From contig NZ_CAJYOJ010000066.1 of the NCBI RefSeq assembly GCF_913776295.1, positions 30,959-94,958 on the forward strand: a stretch of DNA of 64,000 bases, in the 5' to 3' direction. The stretch is from an uncultured Pedobacter sp. (GTDB lineage Bacteria; Bacteroidota; Bacteroidia; Sphingobacteriales; Sphingobacteriaceae). A program made the translations under genes and the position numbers. How positions within the stretch are numbered: the stretch's first letter is position 1; the number at the start of each line of letters is the position of its first letter. Shown here one piece after another: positions 33,311 to 42,668 of this stretch. The notes beneath the pieces are model-generated. The model saw only the letters and a program-made list of their open reading frames with translations. It was not told the origin of the DNA and did no database searches.

Positions 33311-34399
33311 ATGCCAGCAAATTCTTCGTCAGATTCATCAATTTTAGATCAGTTAAGTGCCTATGGGCATAAAAAATTGGTTTTCTGTAATGATCCAGAT
33401 ACAGGTTTAAAAGCAATTATTGCTATACATGATACCACATTGGGGCCTGCTTTGGGGGGGACACGGATGTGGAGTTATAGTACCGAAGGCGAAGCATTGG
33501 AAGATGCCTTGCGGTTGTCGCGCGGAATGACCTACAAAGCAGCCATAACGGGATTAAATCTGGGCGGTGGAAAAGGTGTTATTATCGGCGATTCCAGAAA
33601 AGACAAAACCGAAACTTTAATGCGTAGCTATGGCAGGTTTATCAAAAACCTGAATGGCGAATTTATTACCGCAGAAGAAATGGGTACCAATACACGCGAT
33701 ATGGAATATATCCGTATGGAAACCAATTATGTTACAGGTGTGCCTGAATCGATCGGTGGCGCGGGCAATCCGGCTCCTTTTACTGCGCAAGGTGTTTATT
33801 TAGGTATTAAAGCGAGTGTTAAAGAGGTTTTTGGTACAGATATGCTTGCCGGAAGAACCATTGTTGTACAAGGGATAGGTAATGTTGGCGAACACCTGGT
33901 TGCGCTGTTGAGAAAAGAAAATGCCGAAGTGTTGATCAGCGACATTAACCAGGAACAACTAACTTATGTTGCCCGGAAGTATAAAGCAAAACCGATCGAG
34001 GCAGATAAAATTTTTACAACCGATGCCGATGTTTATGCGCCATGTGCAATGGGTGCTACTGTTAATAACAAAACCATCGAAAAAATGAAATTTGCCATTA
34101 TTGCAGGTTCAGCAAATAATCAATTAAAAGATGAGGTTTTAGACAGCGAATTACTCTTGAAAAAAGGGATTTTATTTGCGCCTGATTACCTGATCAATGC
34201 CGGTGGTTTAATTTCCTGCTATTCGGAATTAACAGGTTTCGGCAAAAAACGTACCGTACAGCTTACGGAGAATATTTACGATGCCACTCGCAGTGTGATT
34301 AAATTAAGCAAAACAGAAAATATATCAACAAACATTGCTGCCAACCGGATTGCCGAGAAACGGATTGCAGATGTTAAAAAAATTAAATCGTCATATTAA
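33311..34399 (+). CDS. Glu/Leu/Phe/Val dehydrogenase
   Basis: NAD-dependent amino-acid dehydrogenase, 362 residues, leucine dehydrogenase type by length. Catalytic region: LGPALGGTRMW, Lys76 in GMTYKAAI and GLNLGGGKGVIIGD. The Rossmann domain opens with VVQGIGNVGEHL. It deaminates branched-chain amino acids to 2-oxo acids, feeding branched fatty acids, which dominate Sphingobacteriaceae membranes. The ATG at 33311 was chosen over an in-frame TTG at 33284, which overlaps the -7 element. nusB follows after about 50 nt. Confidence 0.92.
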   Translation: MPANSSSDSSILDQLSAYGHKKLVFCNDPDTGLKAIIAIHDTTLGPALGGTRMWSYSTEGEALEDALRLSRGMTYKAAITGLNLGGGKGVIIGDSRKDKTETLMRSYGRFIKNLNGEFITAEEMGTNTRDMEYIRMETNYVTGVPESIGGAGNPAPFTAQGVYLGIKASVKEVFGTDMLAGRTIVVQGIGNVGEHLVALLRKENAEVLISDINQEQLTYVARKYKAKPIEADKIFTTDADVYAPCAMGATVNNKTIEKMKFAIIAGSANNQLKDEVLDSELLLKKGILFAPDYLINAGGLISCYSELTGFGKKRTVQLTENIYDATRSVIKLSKTENISTNIAANRIAEKRIADVKKIKSSY

Positions 34400-34448
34400 T
34401 CATAATTATTAAAAAAGGTTTTAAATAACCGCACTCGTTCTTACATTC

Positions 34449-35399
34449 ATGTTAAACAGAAGGCATTTAAGAATCAAAGCTTTGCAAAATATTTTTGCTT
34501 GGCACATGGCAGACAAAAAAGACATTAAAGGTGATTTAAAAACTTTAATGCAAAGCATCGATAGCGTGTACGAAATGTACATCTGGATGTTATCTTTAAT
34601 GGTAGAGGTTACCGAATTTACTGCTAACGACGCAGCAGAGCGCGCAAATAAGTTTATTAAAACAGCAGAGGATATAAATCCCAATATGAAATTGCTACAC
34701 AATAAGTTTAGCGTTTTGTTGCAGCAAAACCCTGAGTATGCTTCTGCAATAAAAAAATATAAGGTTGATTGGGGTTTTGATCCTGAAATCCGTAAAACCG
34801 TTTACAACTCTTTAAAAGCGTCAAAAGAATATGCCGATTATCTGGCTGATCCGAACGAGAGTTTAGAATCCTCAAAAGATATCATCAAATACATTTTCCG
34901 TAAAATCATCTTGAAAAATCAGGGCATTATCCAGGTTTTTGAAGAGAAATTCATCAATTGGCAGGTAGATCACGAAGTGATGAAAGGTATGGTGGCCAAA
35001 ACCTTAAAAAACTTCACGTCCGAAGATCCCTTCAAAAATAAATTGACCGAAATCAGTGCCGATTGGGTTGAAGACAGCAAATTTGTTCAGGATTTATTTG
35101 TTCATACCCTGCAGAATGATGCAAAATACCAGGATATGATTGCTGACCGCACCAAAAACTGGGAATCGGAACGTATTGCCTTAATGGATACTATTTTAAT
35201 GAAAATGGCCATTTGCGAATTGTTAAACTTTCCATCTATTCCGGTTAAAGTAACCATTAACGAATATCTGGAATTGTCAAAAGATTACAGTACACCGAAA
35301 AGTAATTCATTTATTAACGGTATTTTAGACAAAATTTTAGGCGATCTGAAGAAAAACAATACCATTAAAAAGATCGGCCGCGGATTAATCGAAGATTAA
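34449..35399 (+). CDS. nusB: Transcription antitermination factor NusB, long Bacteroidetes form
   Basis: A 316-residue protein. The C-terminal part (about 190-310) holds the NusB fold with ERIALMDTILMKMAICELLNFPSIPVKVTINEYLELSKDYSTPKS, which binds boxA RNA with S10. The N-terminal 180 residues are the extra domain usual in Bacteroidetes NusB. The start MLNRRHLRIKALQ is the normal family opening. It is followed after 2 nt by the DUF1573 lipoprotein gene and then yajC, a conserved order in this phylum. Confidence 0.93.
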   Translation: MLNRRHLRIKALQNIFAWHMADKKDIKGDLKTLMQSIDSVYEMYIWMLSLMVEVTEFTANDAAERANKFIKTAEDINPNMKLLHNKFSVLLQQNPEYASAIKKYKVDWGFDPEIRKTVYNSLKASKEYADYLADPNESLESSKDIIKYIFRKIILKNQGIIQVFEEKFINWQVDHEVMKGMVAKTLKNFTSEDPFKNKLTEISADWVEDSKFVQDLFVHTLQNDAKYQDMIADRTKNWESERIALMDTILMKMAICELLNFPSIPVKVTINEYLELSKDYSTPKSNSFINGILDKILGDLKKNNTIKKIGRGLIED

Positions 35400-35401
35400 A
35401 A

Positions 35402-35860
35402 ATGAAAAGAACACTTATCCTGGCTATTGCTGCACTTTCATTTGTAGCATGTCGAAATGCCAATAATCAAACCAATGAAACATCTTCAGCTGTTTCCGTT
35501 GGCAGTGATACCTCAAAAACAGCTAAGGTTGCCCCGGCAGATGCACCTGTTATCGTTTTCGAACGCGATATTTTCGATTTTGGAAAATTAACGCAGGGCG
35601 AAAAAGTGAAGCACGATTTTAAGTTTAAAAATACGGGTAAGAGTCCGCTTATCGTTTCTAATGCAACAGCAACCTGTGGCTGCACGATTCCGCAGGTACC
35701 AGGCGAGCCTATTTTGCCAGGTAAAGAAGGTGTAATCAGTGTTGTTTTTAATAGCGAAGGCAAAATGGGCATGCAAGATAAGGTAATCACGGTAACGTCA
35801 AATGCAAATCCAGCGGTAAGTACTGTTCATTTGGTAGGAGAGGTGCTGGAAAAAAAATAA
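35402..35860 (+). CDS. DUF1573 lipoprotein
   Basis: A 152-residue exported protein. The signal peptide ends in LSFVAC, so Cys17 is the lipid anchor. A low-complexity Ser/Thr/Ala linker (about 20-48) precedes a DUF1573 beta-sandwich with FDFGKLTQGEKVKHDFKFKN and the CGCTIPQVP motif. DUF1573 domains are ASPM/SPD-2/Hydin-like; function is unknown. It lies in the nusB-DUF1573-yajC row and may be co-transcribed. Confidence 0.88.
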   Translation: MKRTLILAIAALSFVACRNANNQTNETSSAVSVGSDTSKTAKVAPADAPVIVFERDIFDFGKLTQGEKVKHDFKFKNTGKSPLIVSNATATCGCTIPQVPGEPILPGKEGVISVVFNSEGKMGMQDKVITVTSNANPAVSTVHLVGEVLEKK

Positions 35861-35927
35861 ATCGGTACTTGTGCTTATAGCATAGTCCGTAATCATCAGA
35901 ATTCACAAAACAACAAATCAATAAGAA

Positions 35928-36248
35928 ATGACATTAACATTAATTTTAGATGCAGCAGCAGGTGGTAGTAATATGCTATCTACAGTTGTACCAATGGTAT
36001 TGATCATGGTAGTTTTCTACTTTTTCATGATCCGTCCACAAGTTAAAAAAGCTAAAGACCATAAAAAACTGGTTGAAGAATTAAAAAAAGGAGATAAAAT
36101 CGTTACGACCGCTGGTATCCACGGCCGCATCGCAGATATGAACGAAACCACTTTTTTAATTGAGGTTGAAGGTGGCGTAAAGATCCGTTTCGATAAATCG
36201 GCTGTTTCTTTAGATGCAACTAAAGCGGTGATTGCACCGAAAGCTTAA
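35928..36248 (+). CDS. yajC: Preprotein translocase subunit YajC
   Basis: A 106-residue Sec accessory protein. One membrane helix (about 20-36, VPMVLIMVVFYFFMIRP) is followed by the cytoplasmic KLVEELKKGDKIVTTAGIHGRIADM block typical of YajC. It works with SecDF, which is encoded at 60519-63500 in this window. A strong terminator follows at 36270. Confidence 0.95.
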   Translation: MTLTLILDAAAGGSNMLSTVVPMVLIMVVFYFFMIRPQVKKAKDHKKLVEELKKGDKIVTTAGIHGRIADMNETTFLIEVEGGVKIRFDKSAVSLDATKAVIAPKA

Positions 36249-36269
36249 TAAATTAATAAAATTTAAGTG

Positions 36270-36300
36270 CAGTCCCGAAAACTTTCGGGACTGTTTTTGT
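36270..36300 (+). terminator. Terminator of the nusB-yajC row
   Basis: Perfect 11-bp stem CAGTCCCGAAA/TTTCGGGACTG (36270-36280 and 36283-36293) followed by a T-run. Confidence 0.9.
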
Positions 36301-36369
36301 TTTATTACATTTGATTAAATGCATTTTCGAAAAATGTTTTTCCGGCTTACCGTTCATATTTAATTTATT

Positions 36370-37317
36370 ATGCCCTTCATTACGTTAACGAAGATTGAAA
36401 AAAGACGTGTTTTTAGCTTGTTGGCCTGCCTTCTGCTGGCTGTGGCAGCATGGCTTTTTATGGCATTAAATAACAAGTATGTTTACGTAGCCAAAACGGT
36501 ATTGGTTTTTAAAAATAGTCCCACTAAAAGAGCATTTTATCCTTTACAGTCTGATACGATAGATTTACAGGTAGAAGGGACGGGTTGGCAGCTGCTTTTT
36601 GCCCGTTTAAGAATTAATCCCCCTTCTGTTTCGGTTAGCCTGAGTCAGCTCAATACTAAAGACTTTATCGTCTTTTCCGATCAGCTTTTTAATATCAACA
36701 GGCAGTTGGAAAGTACGCAAAAGGTAATTTCGGTTAAACCCGATACCCTTTATTTTGATTTTACCAAAAGGATAGTCAAAAAAGTTCCGGTAAAATTGAT
36801 TGATAAATTGGGTTTTGCAAAACAATATGGACGGTCAGGCGATGTGATCCTCAATCCCAAGTATGTAAAAGTTGCCGGTCCTTTAGAGGAGCTTTCAAAA
36901 ATTACATTTTGGCCAACTGACACCCTCAAACAGAATAAAATACAGAGCAGTATTGTTACCAGAGTAGCTTTACAGCACAGCATCCACAAAAATGTAAGCA
37001 TTTACCCATCATCCGTTGAAGTTAAACTTCCTGTAGATGAATTTACGGAAAAAACCATCGAGATACCCTTAAAAATCACCAATAACCGCAATTACAACAG
37101 CATTAAACTTTATCCCAAAAAAGTTAAGGTTACTTTTTTAGTCGCTTTGAGCAATTATGATCAGGTAGATGAAAGTTTTATTACCGCAACCATTGATGTG
37201 GATGAATGGCAAAATTTAGGGCATCATCAGTTTACGGTCAAGATAACCGAATTTCCGGATTATTGTAAACTGGTTAGCGTAAAACCTTCCAAAATAGATT
37301 TTATTGTAGATAAATAA
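36370..37317 (+). CDS. YbbR/CdaR-like domain protein
   Basis: A 315-residue protein with an N-terminal membrane anchor (about 13-35) and several YbbR-like repeats outside the membrane. YbbR/CdaR proteins of Firmicutes modulate the diadenylate cyclase CdaA; the Bacteroidetes form sits next to coaE, as here, and its role is not established. The stop codon overlaps the coaE start by one base, so the two genes are coupled. Confidence 0.8.
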   Translation: MPFITLTKIEKRRVFSLLACLLLAVAAWLFMALNNKYVYVAKTVLVFKNSPTKRAFYPLQSDTIDLQVEGTGWQLLFARLRINPPSVSVSLSQLNTKDFIVFSDQLFNINRQLESTQKVISVKPDTLYFDFTKRIVKKVPVKLIDKLGFAKQYGRSGDVILNPKYVKVAGPLEELSKITFWPTDTLKQNKIQSSIVTRVALQHSIHKNVSIYPSSVEVKLPVDEFTEKTIEIPLKITNNRNYNSIKLYPKKVKVTFLVALSNYDQVDESFITATIDVDEWQNLGHHQFTVKITEFPDYCKLVSVKPSKIDFIVDK

Positions 37318-37934
37318 TGTATAAAGTAGGCATAACAGGTGGTATTGGCAGCGGCAAAACAACAGCCTGCAAGGTTTTTGAGGTATTGGGAATTCCGGTG
37401 TTTTACGCTGATATTGTTGCCAAGGAAATCATGCATAAAGATGTTTTGTTGGTAGCGGGAATCAAATCTGCTTTCGGCAAAGAAAGTTATTTTGATGATG
37501 GGAAACTGAACAATAAATATATTGCAGGCATTGTTTTTAATGACGAGGAGGCACTGGCAAAATTAAATGCGTTGGTTCATCCGGCAGTATTTCGGGCTTT
37601 TGATGCCTGGGAAGAAACCATACCTGAAAATGTACCTTATACAATTAAAGAAGCCGCCCTTCTTTTTGAAAGTAGTTCTTACAAGATGTGTGATACGACT
37701 ATTCTGGTTACTGCACCATATGAAATTAAACTGGCAAGGGTGATGAAACGCGACGGTGTTTCAGCGGAACAGGTTAAAGCGCGTATGGACAAACAGCTTA
37801 ATGACGAAGAGAAATCTAAACTGGCCAATCATTTTATTGTAAATGATGAGCAACAATCTATCATCGGGCAGGTATTAAGCTTGCATCAGCAATTTTTGAA
37901 GGCTGCAGAAGTCCTTAAGCTTACCAATGAATAA
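37317..37934 (+). CDS. coaE: Dephospho-CoA kinase
   Basis: Last step of coenzyme A synthesis: ATP-dependent phosphorylation of the 3'-hydroxyl of dephospho-CoA in the cytoplasm. The 205-residue protein has P-loop GGIGSGKT at 8-15, the DIVAKEIM block and the CoA-domain LLFESSSYKMCD. Length is normal. It overlaps the YbbR gene by one base and precedes the MBL-fold gene by about 45 nt. Confidence 0.95.
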   Translation: MYKVGITGGIGSGKTTACKVFEVLGIPVFYADIVAKEIMHKDVLLVAGIKSAFGKESYFDDGKLNNKYIAGIVFNDEEALAKLNALVHPAVFRAFDAWEETIPENVPYTIKEAALLFESSSYKMCDTTILVTAPYEIKLARVMKRDGVSAEQVKARMDKQLNDEEKSKLANHFIVNDEQQSIIGQVLSLHQQFLKAAEVLKLTNE

Positions 37935-37978
37935 CGCTCTACTCCAATCATATTATCCTTAAATTGTCTCATTCCAGT

Positions 37979-38920
37979 ATGATTTTAGCAGATTTTATTG
38001 CCGTTACCCCGATGGGTTTATATTGTATTTACGGCGATTTTTATCTTGATCCACAGCAGCCGGTTAAAGAAGCGGTGGTTTCGCATGCCCATGGAGATCA
38101 TGCTATCGGTGGGAGCCAGAACGTATATTGCACCGCTGCTACGGCAACTTTTATGAAACACCGGTACCGTAAATTTGCGGCGGCTGATTTTTTTACCAAA
38201 AGTTATCATGAATCTTTTAAAATAAAAGAGGTTTCCATAACTTTTTATTCTGCCGGACATATTTTAGGATCTGCCCAAGTACTGATGGAATACAAAGGGA
38301 CAAAATATCTTTATACCGGCGATTATAAGATTGATCCTGATGGCACTTGTGTACCTTTTGAGTTTGTGGAAGCCGATGTTTTGATTACAGAAAGCACTTT
38401 TGCCAATCCGGAAACCAAACACCCTTCTGCCATAGCAGAAATCAAAAAACTAAACGGTACCACTGCGAACATTATGCTTGGTGCTTATGCATTGGGTAAA
38501 AGCCAGCGGATCATCCAATTGCTCAACCAGCATTGCCCTACAAAAAATATTATGGTTCACCATAGTATAATGCCATTTGTTAAAATATATGAAGATTTTG
38601 GCGTGAAAATAGGAAATTACAAAATGTATGATAGAAAGGTGATGAAGAACAACCAAGAACATCAGGTTTACATCGTGCCGCCAATGGTATTTCATAGTTA
38701 CCACAAGGCCATTAATGTAGTACGTGCCTTTGCTTCCGGATGGAAGAACCTGCAGCAGCGAAACGGGATTTCACTTTATATTTCTGATCATGCTGATTGG
38801 GGTGCGATTTTGGAAACCATCGAGAAAGTTAAACCCAGTCAGGTTTGGACTTTGCACGGTGATGGTAAACAGTTAAAAAATTATTTTAAAGATAGACTGG
38901 AAGTTAAAATATTAAATTAA
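37979..38920 (+). CDS. Metallo-beta-lactamase-fold exonuclease-like protein
   Basis: A 313-residue MBL/beta-CASP-type protein. The metal motif HAHGDH is at 36-41, a GHILGSAQVL block follows, then TESTFANPETKHPS and the C-terminal ISDHADW, as in ligase-associated DNA exonucleases and mRNA 3'-end processing-like factors. It probably cuts nucleic acid using two zinc ions. The ATG at 37979 is preferred to a TTG at 37964. No DNA ligase gene is adjacent. Confidence 0.85.
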   Translation: MILADFIAVTPMGLYCIYGDFYLDPQQPVKEAVVSHAHGDHAIGGSQNVYCTAATATFMKHRYRKFAAADFFTKSYHESFKIKEVSITFYSAGHILGSAQVLMEYKGTKYLYTGDYKIDPDGTCVPFEFVEADVLITESTFANPETKHPSAIAEIKKLNGTTANIMLGAYALGKSQRIIQLLNQHCPTKNIMVHHSIMPFVKIYEDFGVKIGNYKMYDRKVMKNNQEHQVYIVPPMVFHSYHKAINVVRAFASGWKNLQQRNGISLYISDHADWGAILETIEKVKPSQVWTLHGDGKQLKNYFKDRLEVKILN

Positions 38921-39015
38921 TCAGTTTTCGTCATTCTGAACTTCCGCCCGGCCAGTCGGACGGGTGTTTCAGAATCTTTAGATACAGATGAACATTCAAG
39001 CATTCAATAGTGGCT

Positions 39016-39204
39016 ATGAAAGAAGGGGAAGATTTTTATTTCAATGAAGATGGATTAATGGTCTTTACTGAAACCTACCATTTAAAACGTGGTTATTGCT
39101 GTAAAAATAAGTGCAAACACTGTCCCTGGGGTTATGGAAAAAAAAAGAGAAAAAGTAAAGCAGTTTACAGTTTGCAGTTTTCAGTTGCAGTTAGCGGATT
39201 GTAA
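39016..39204 (+). CDS. DUF5522 small Cys-rich protein
   Basis: A 62-residue protein with a compact Cys cluster CCKNKCKHCPWGYGKKKRK, probably a metal-binding knuckle (zinc or iron). Homologues of this size are common in Bacteroidetes (DUF5522) and unassigned. The last 14 residues (KAVYSLQFSVAVSG) look like read-through into intergenic repeats and may not be conserved. Start: ATG at 39016, two codons after a GTG. Confidence 0.75.
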   Translation: MKEGEDFYFNEDGLMVFTETYHLKRGYCCKNKCKHCPWGYGKKKRKSKAVYSLQFSVAVSGL

Positions 39205-39232
39205 TCAGCAGTTTGTCCTTCTGTTATCAATG

Positions 39233-39826
39233 TCAAAAACGGACATAATAGTAGATGTCGCTTAGTGCGATATCAAATCCCATTGAAACAAGGGTCAGCG
39301 TATCAGAAATCTCTTTGTATCCTCTTAACAGCCATTTTTTTTCTTCATTAATGTGATAGGACTGTACAAAAACACATTCCGAATCAATCATGATGTACTC
39401 TTTTAAAGATGGAATATCTTTATACAGCTTAAACTTTTTATTTCTGTCGTAATTCTTAGTTGAAGGTGAGAGGATTTCAATAATCACACTTGGCAAAATA
39501 GAGGTATCTTCATCAAACTCGCTATGTATTACGCCATTGCAATAAATGGAAATATCCGGATAGGTAAATAATGTATTCTCCGGTATATTCATTCGTTTAT
39601 CACTTCCATAAGGTCTGCATGGCTTACCCTTTAACTTATTGCCTATTTCCAAAAAAACATTACTGAAAATTTCATTATGATTCTCTCAGGCGCCAGACAT
39701 GGCAAATATCTCCCCCTGGTAATATTCATGTTTCCAGGTCGATGCTTTTTCCATCTCCAGGTATTCCTCGATAGTATAATGCCTTTGTTGATAGGCTACA
39801 GCAGGTTCATTTACAATTTCATCCAT
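39233..39826 (-). pseudogene. Uma2-family endonuclease gene with in-frame TGA
   Basis: The frame from ATG 39826 ([12 protein letters not shown]) is in register to 39233, 198 codons, but a TGA at 39688-39686 follows MSGA where the intact neighbour reads MSGATFNHN. After the stop the sequence continues as [11 protein letters not shown], matching the neighbour's [10 protein letters not shown]. It is a tandem duplicate of the next gene that has taken one nonsense change. The PD-(D/E)xK part ([25 protein letters not shown]) is intact downstream of the stop. Confidence 0.85.
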
Positions 39827-39894
39827 ATGATAATTTACTAAATCGGTAAGAAAGGTTAATGGTTTAAGTTTCCCAATGGAACTTGAAAACCGAA

Positions 39895-40500
39895 TCAAAT
39901 TCTATCATTAAATAAGATATGGTTATAAATATCGCTTATTGCCATATCAAACCCCATTGAAACAAAGATTAAAGTATCAGTAATCGCTTTGTATTCTGTC
40001 AACAGCCAGTTTCTTTCTTCATTAATATGGTATGATTGTACATCAATAGATTCCGAATCAATCATAATGTATTCTTTTAAAGACGGAATATCTTTATACA
40101 GGTTAAATTTTTTATTCCTATCGTAATTTTTGGTGGAAGGGGAAAGGATCTCAACAATCACCGTTGGTAAAATGGAAGTATCTTCATCAAAATCACTATG
40201 CATTAAACCATTACAGTATATAGAAATATCTGGATAAGTAAATAATGTATTTCCAGGGATATTCATTCGCATATCACTTCCAAAAGGAATGCATTTAGAA
40301 CCTTTCAATTTAAAGAAAAGCTGACCGAAAACATTTGAAAATATGAGATTATGGTTAAAGGTTGCACCAGACATGGCAAAGATTTCTCCCTGATAATACT
40401 CATGTTTTACTGTTGATGTTTTTTCCATCTCCAGGTATTCTTCAATAGTATAATGCCTTTTTTGGTAGGCTACAGCAGGTTCATTTACAATTTCATCCAT
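39895..40500 (-). CDS. Uma2-family endonuclease
   Basis: A 201-residue PD-(D/E)xK-type protein. Domain features: [13 protein letters not shown] near 18-30, YPDISIYC with the first acidic residue, [21 protein letters not shown] with the Glu/Lys pair, and [14 protein letters not shown]. Uma2 (DUF820) proteins are numerous in cyanobacteria and Bacteroidetes and are thought to act as nucleases; their cellular role is unknown. It is the intact member of a tandem pair with the broken copy downstream. Confidence 0.85.
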   Translation of the reverse strand: MDEIVNEPAVAYQKRHYTIEEYLEMEKTSTVKHEYYQGEIFAMSGATFNHNLIFSNVFGQLFFKLKGSKCIPFGSDMRMNIPGNTLFTYPDISIYCNGLMHSDFDEDTSILPTVIVEILSPSTKNYDRNKKFNLYKDIPSLKEYIMIDSESIDVQSYHINEERNWLLTEYKAITDTLIFVSMGFDMAISDIYNHILFNDRI

Positions 40501-40656
40501 ATTTAAATTTACGGATGTTTTTTCATAAAGGTCAAAAATATAAACGATTTAAACGTTTAAAAACGGCTATTAGGTGAATGGTTTGAAATGTTTAATTGGT
40601 TAACTGAAACTGCTAACCGCCAACGGAAACTGCCGACTGAAAACTGTTAAACTGAA

Positions 40657-41373
40657 TTAGTGTCCGGCAAAAAAACCGATCAATGCTACGCCAATCCCTA
40701 ACAAAACAGCTATCATTTTACGTGTATTGATTTTATGGTCGGCACTTGATTCGAACAATATAGTGGTGGAAATATGGAGGAAAATACCAATTACAATGCC
40801 CATAATTTTGTTAAAATAAGCATCAATACCTCCAATAGTGCCGTTACTTAAACCAACGCTTACATAAAAGCCAAATGGAGCCATAATGGCAAACACAACG
40901 AGATAAAATATAATGCTGCTTTTTTTGAAATGATTCTGCAGCAAAATACTGGCCAACGCAAAGGCAGCGGGAATGTGGTGTAACGAAATGCCAAAAATCA
41001 ATTCGTTATGCTGTTCTTTAGCCAGCGGCATACCCTCCAAAAAAGCATGTAAACATAAGCTGATCATCACCCCGAACGGAAATACATGCCCATCATGATG
41101 TTTATGAATGTGGCCATGCTCTACACCTTCTGAAAACTGCTCTAAGAAAATTTGTAACAAGAAGCCGATCAGGATAAAAATACCAATCTGCCATTTGTCC
41201 GGCCCGCTGTAGGCATCCGGAATTAAGTGTAATACCGTTATGGCAAACAAATAGGCCCCGCTGAAAGATAAAATCAGTTTAAGTAATTTGGATTTATCGC
41301 TTTTAACCAAAAAGATAGCGGTTCCGCCAAAAAAGGCACAGAAAAAGAGTACGCAAAGTTTCCAGATTTCCAT
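40657..41373 (-). CDS. ZIP-family metal transporter
   Basis: A 238-residue inner-membrane transporter importing Zn2+ or related ions. A His-rich loop HGHIHKHHDGH is at 86-96, TM4 has HAFLEG (H109, E113, G114) and TM5 HHIPAAFA (H132, H133), the metal-coordinating motifs of ZIP proteins. It is the last gene of a three-gene minus-strand row (methyltransferase, PAP2, ZIP; gaps -4 and 3 nt). A TGCAAT-AAT-GTTGCA box lies upstream at 42745. This independent core-genome copy supports the zinc reading of the palindrome. Confidence 0.9.
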   Translation of the reverse strand: MEIWKLCVLFFCAFFGGTAIFLVKSDKSKLLKLILSFSGAYLFAITVLHLIPDAYSGPDKWQIGIFILIGFLLQIFLEQFSEGVEHGHIHKHHDGHVFPFGVMISLCLHAFLEGMPLAKEQHNELIFGISLHHIPAAFALASILLQNHFKKSSIIFYLVVFAIMAPFGFYVSVGLSNGTIGGIDAYFNKIMGIVIGIFLHISTTILFESSADHKINTRKMIAVLLGIGVALIGFFAGH

Positions 41374-41376
41374 AGG

Positions 41377-41940
41377 TCAAAAATCAGGTTGTAATTTTTT
41401 AAATATTCTCGAACAGATTATGCCTATGGTTATGCCTAACAAGGCACCAGTGGCGACATCAACAGGGAAATGAACGCCAACATACACCTGTGCAAAACTG
41501 ATAATGAATGCCCAGAATATGCCGATAGGTAAAATGGGTTTCCATCTGCTGTAAAAAATGCAGATTAAAAAAACAGCTATCGCAAAATGATTGGTAGCGT
41601 GTGCCGACGGAAAACTTAAACCGCTCCCACAGGGTACGCGGTGGATGATATCATTCGCCAAACTTAAATCATTGCAGGGCCTCACACGCGATACCCAGGG
41701 TTTTATAAGCCTTGAAGCAATTAAGTCGCCCAAAGCGAAGGTGAACAGCACCATGCCAATGATATAATACCCCTGTTTTTTATACTGCCTGATGCAAAAA
41801 ATGATGATAAACAGGTAAAGCGGCGACCAAAAGAAACGGTTGCGCATCAACGGCATTAGCCAATCAAAAAAGCTGTTTGAAAGTCCGCGGTGGATTCTCA
41901 AAAACAATTCTACATCAAATTGCTGTAAGCTTTCTATCAT
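41377..41940 (-). CDS. PAP2-family phosphatase
   Basis: A 187-residue membrane phosphatase with five or six helices. The three acid-phosphatase motifs are visible: KPWVSRVRP, PSAHATNH and the SFAQVYVGVHFPVD block. Likely substrates are undecaprenyl pyrophosphate or phosphatidic/phosphatidylglycerol phosphate; the sequence does not decide. Its start overlaps the end of the methyltransferase gene by 4 nt and it precedes the ZIP gene by 3 nt. Confidence 0.92.
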   Translation of the reverse strand: MIESLQQFDVELFLRIHRGLSNSFFDWLMPLMRNRFFWSPLYLFIIIFCIRQYKKQGYYIIGMVLFTFALGDLIASRLIKPWVSRVRPCNDLSLANDIIHRVPCGSGLSFPSAHATNHFAIAVFLICIFYSRWKPILPIGIFWAFIISFAQVYVGVHFPVDVATGALLGITIGIICSRIFKKLQPDF

Positions 41941-42668
41941 GCTTTTTTACAGATTAAAATTAACCGGTCTGAACTATTTCCGTCAAAATCAGCTAAGTCA
42001 TAATCACCAAAGGTTTTTTCGATAACCATGCCTGCTTTACCCAACATGCGTTCAAAATCTTCAAAACTAAAGGCCTGAACCTGCTCTTCAAAGTGATATA
42101 CCTTTTGCTTATCTTCAAAATTGATCTTTTTGATGATTTTGCCGTCAGTAACATTTTTGGTGATGTGAAAAGTGATGCCATCCAATGATTTGGTCTCGCA
42201 TAAATTTAAATTCCTGATGATCTTTCCGGTATTGAAATAATCCAGTACCAAAATACCCTCAGCAGTTAAACATTTACAGAAAGTTTTAAGCGCATTGATA
42301 TGGTCTTTTTCAGTGTCGAAATAACCAAAACTGGTAAACAGGTTTAAAGCCACATCAAAATAATTGATGTAAAACAGCCTTCGCATATCATGAACAAGGA
42401 AGTGTAATTTGCTGTTTTCAAATTGCTTTGCGTATTTGATGCTTTGTTCAGATAAATCTATGCCCGTAACATCAAAGCCTTTTTTATTCAGGTAAATAGA
42501 ATGCCTGCCTTTCCCACAGGCAATATCAAGCATTTTAGCATCAGCTTCAGGGTTTAAAAAAGCGGTAAGCTTATCGATAAAAAATTCAGCTTCAGCATCA
42601 TTTCTTTGTTGGTAAAGAATATGATAGTATGGCGAATTGAACCAATATTGAAACCACTTGAGCTGCAT
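41937..42668 (-). CDS. Class I SAM-dependent methyltransferase
   Basis: A 243-residue soluble protein. Motif I MLDIACGKGRHSIYL is at about 40-54; FDVALNLFTSFGYF and EGILVLDYFN follow in the Rossmann core. Substrate unknown. It is the first gene of the row that ends with the ZIP transporter. The start is the ATG at 42668, 29 nt from a consensus -7 TATATTTG (rc of 42698-42705), and 77 nt from the zinc-type operator. Confidence 0.9.
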   Translation of the reverse strand: MQLKWFQYWFNSPYYHILYQQRNDAEAEFFIDKLTAFLNPEADAKMLDIACGKGRHSIYLNKKGFDVTGIDLSEQSIKYAKQFENSKLHFLVHDMRRLFYINYFDVALNLFTSFGYFDTEKDHINALKTFCKCLTAEGILVLDYFNTGKIIRNLNLCETKSLDGITFHITKNVTDGKIIKKINFEDKQKVYHFEEQVQAFSFEDFERMLGKAGMVIEKTFGDYDLADFDGNSSDRLILICKKA

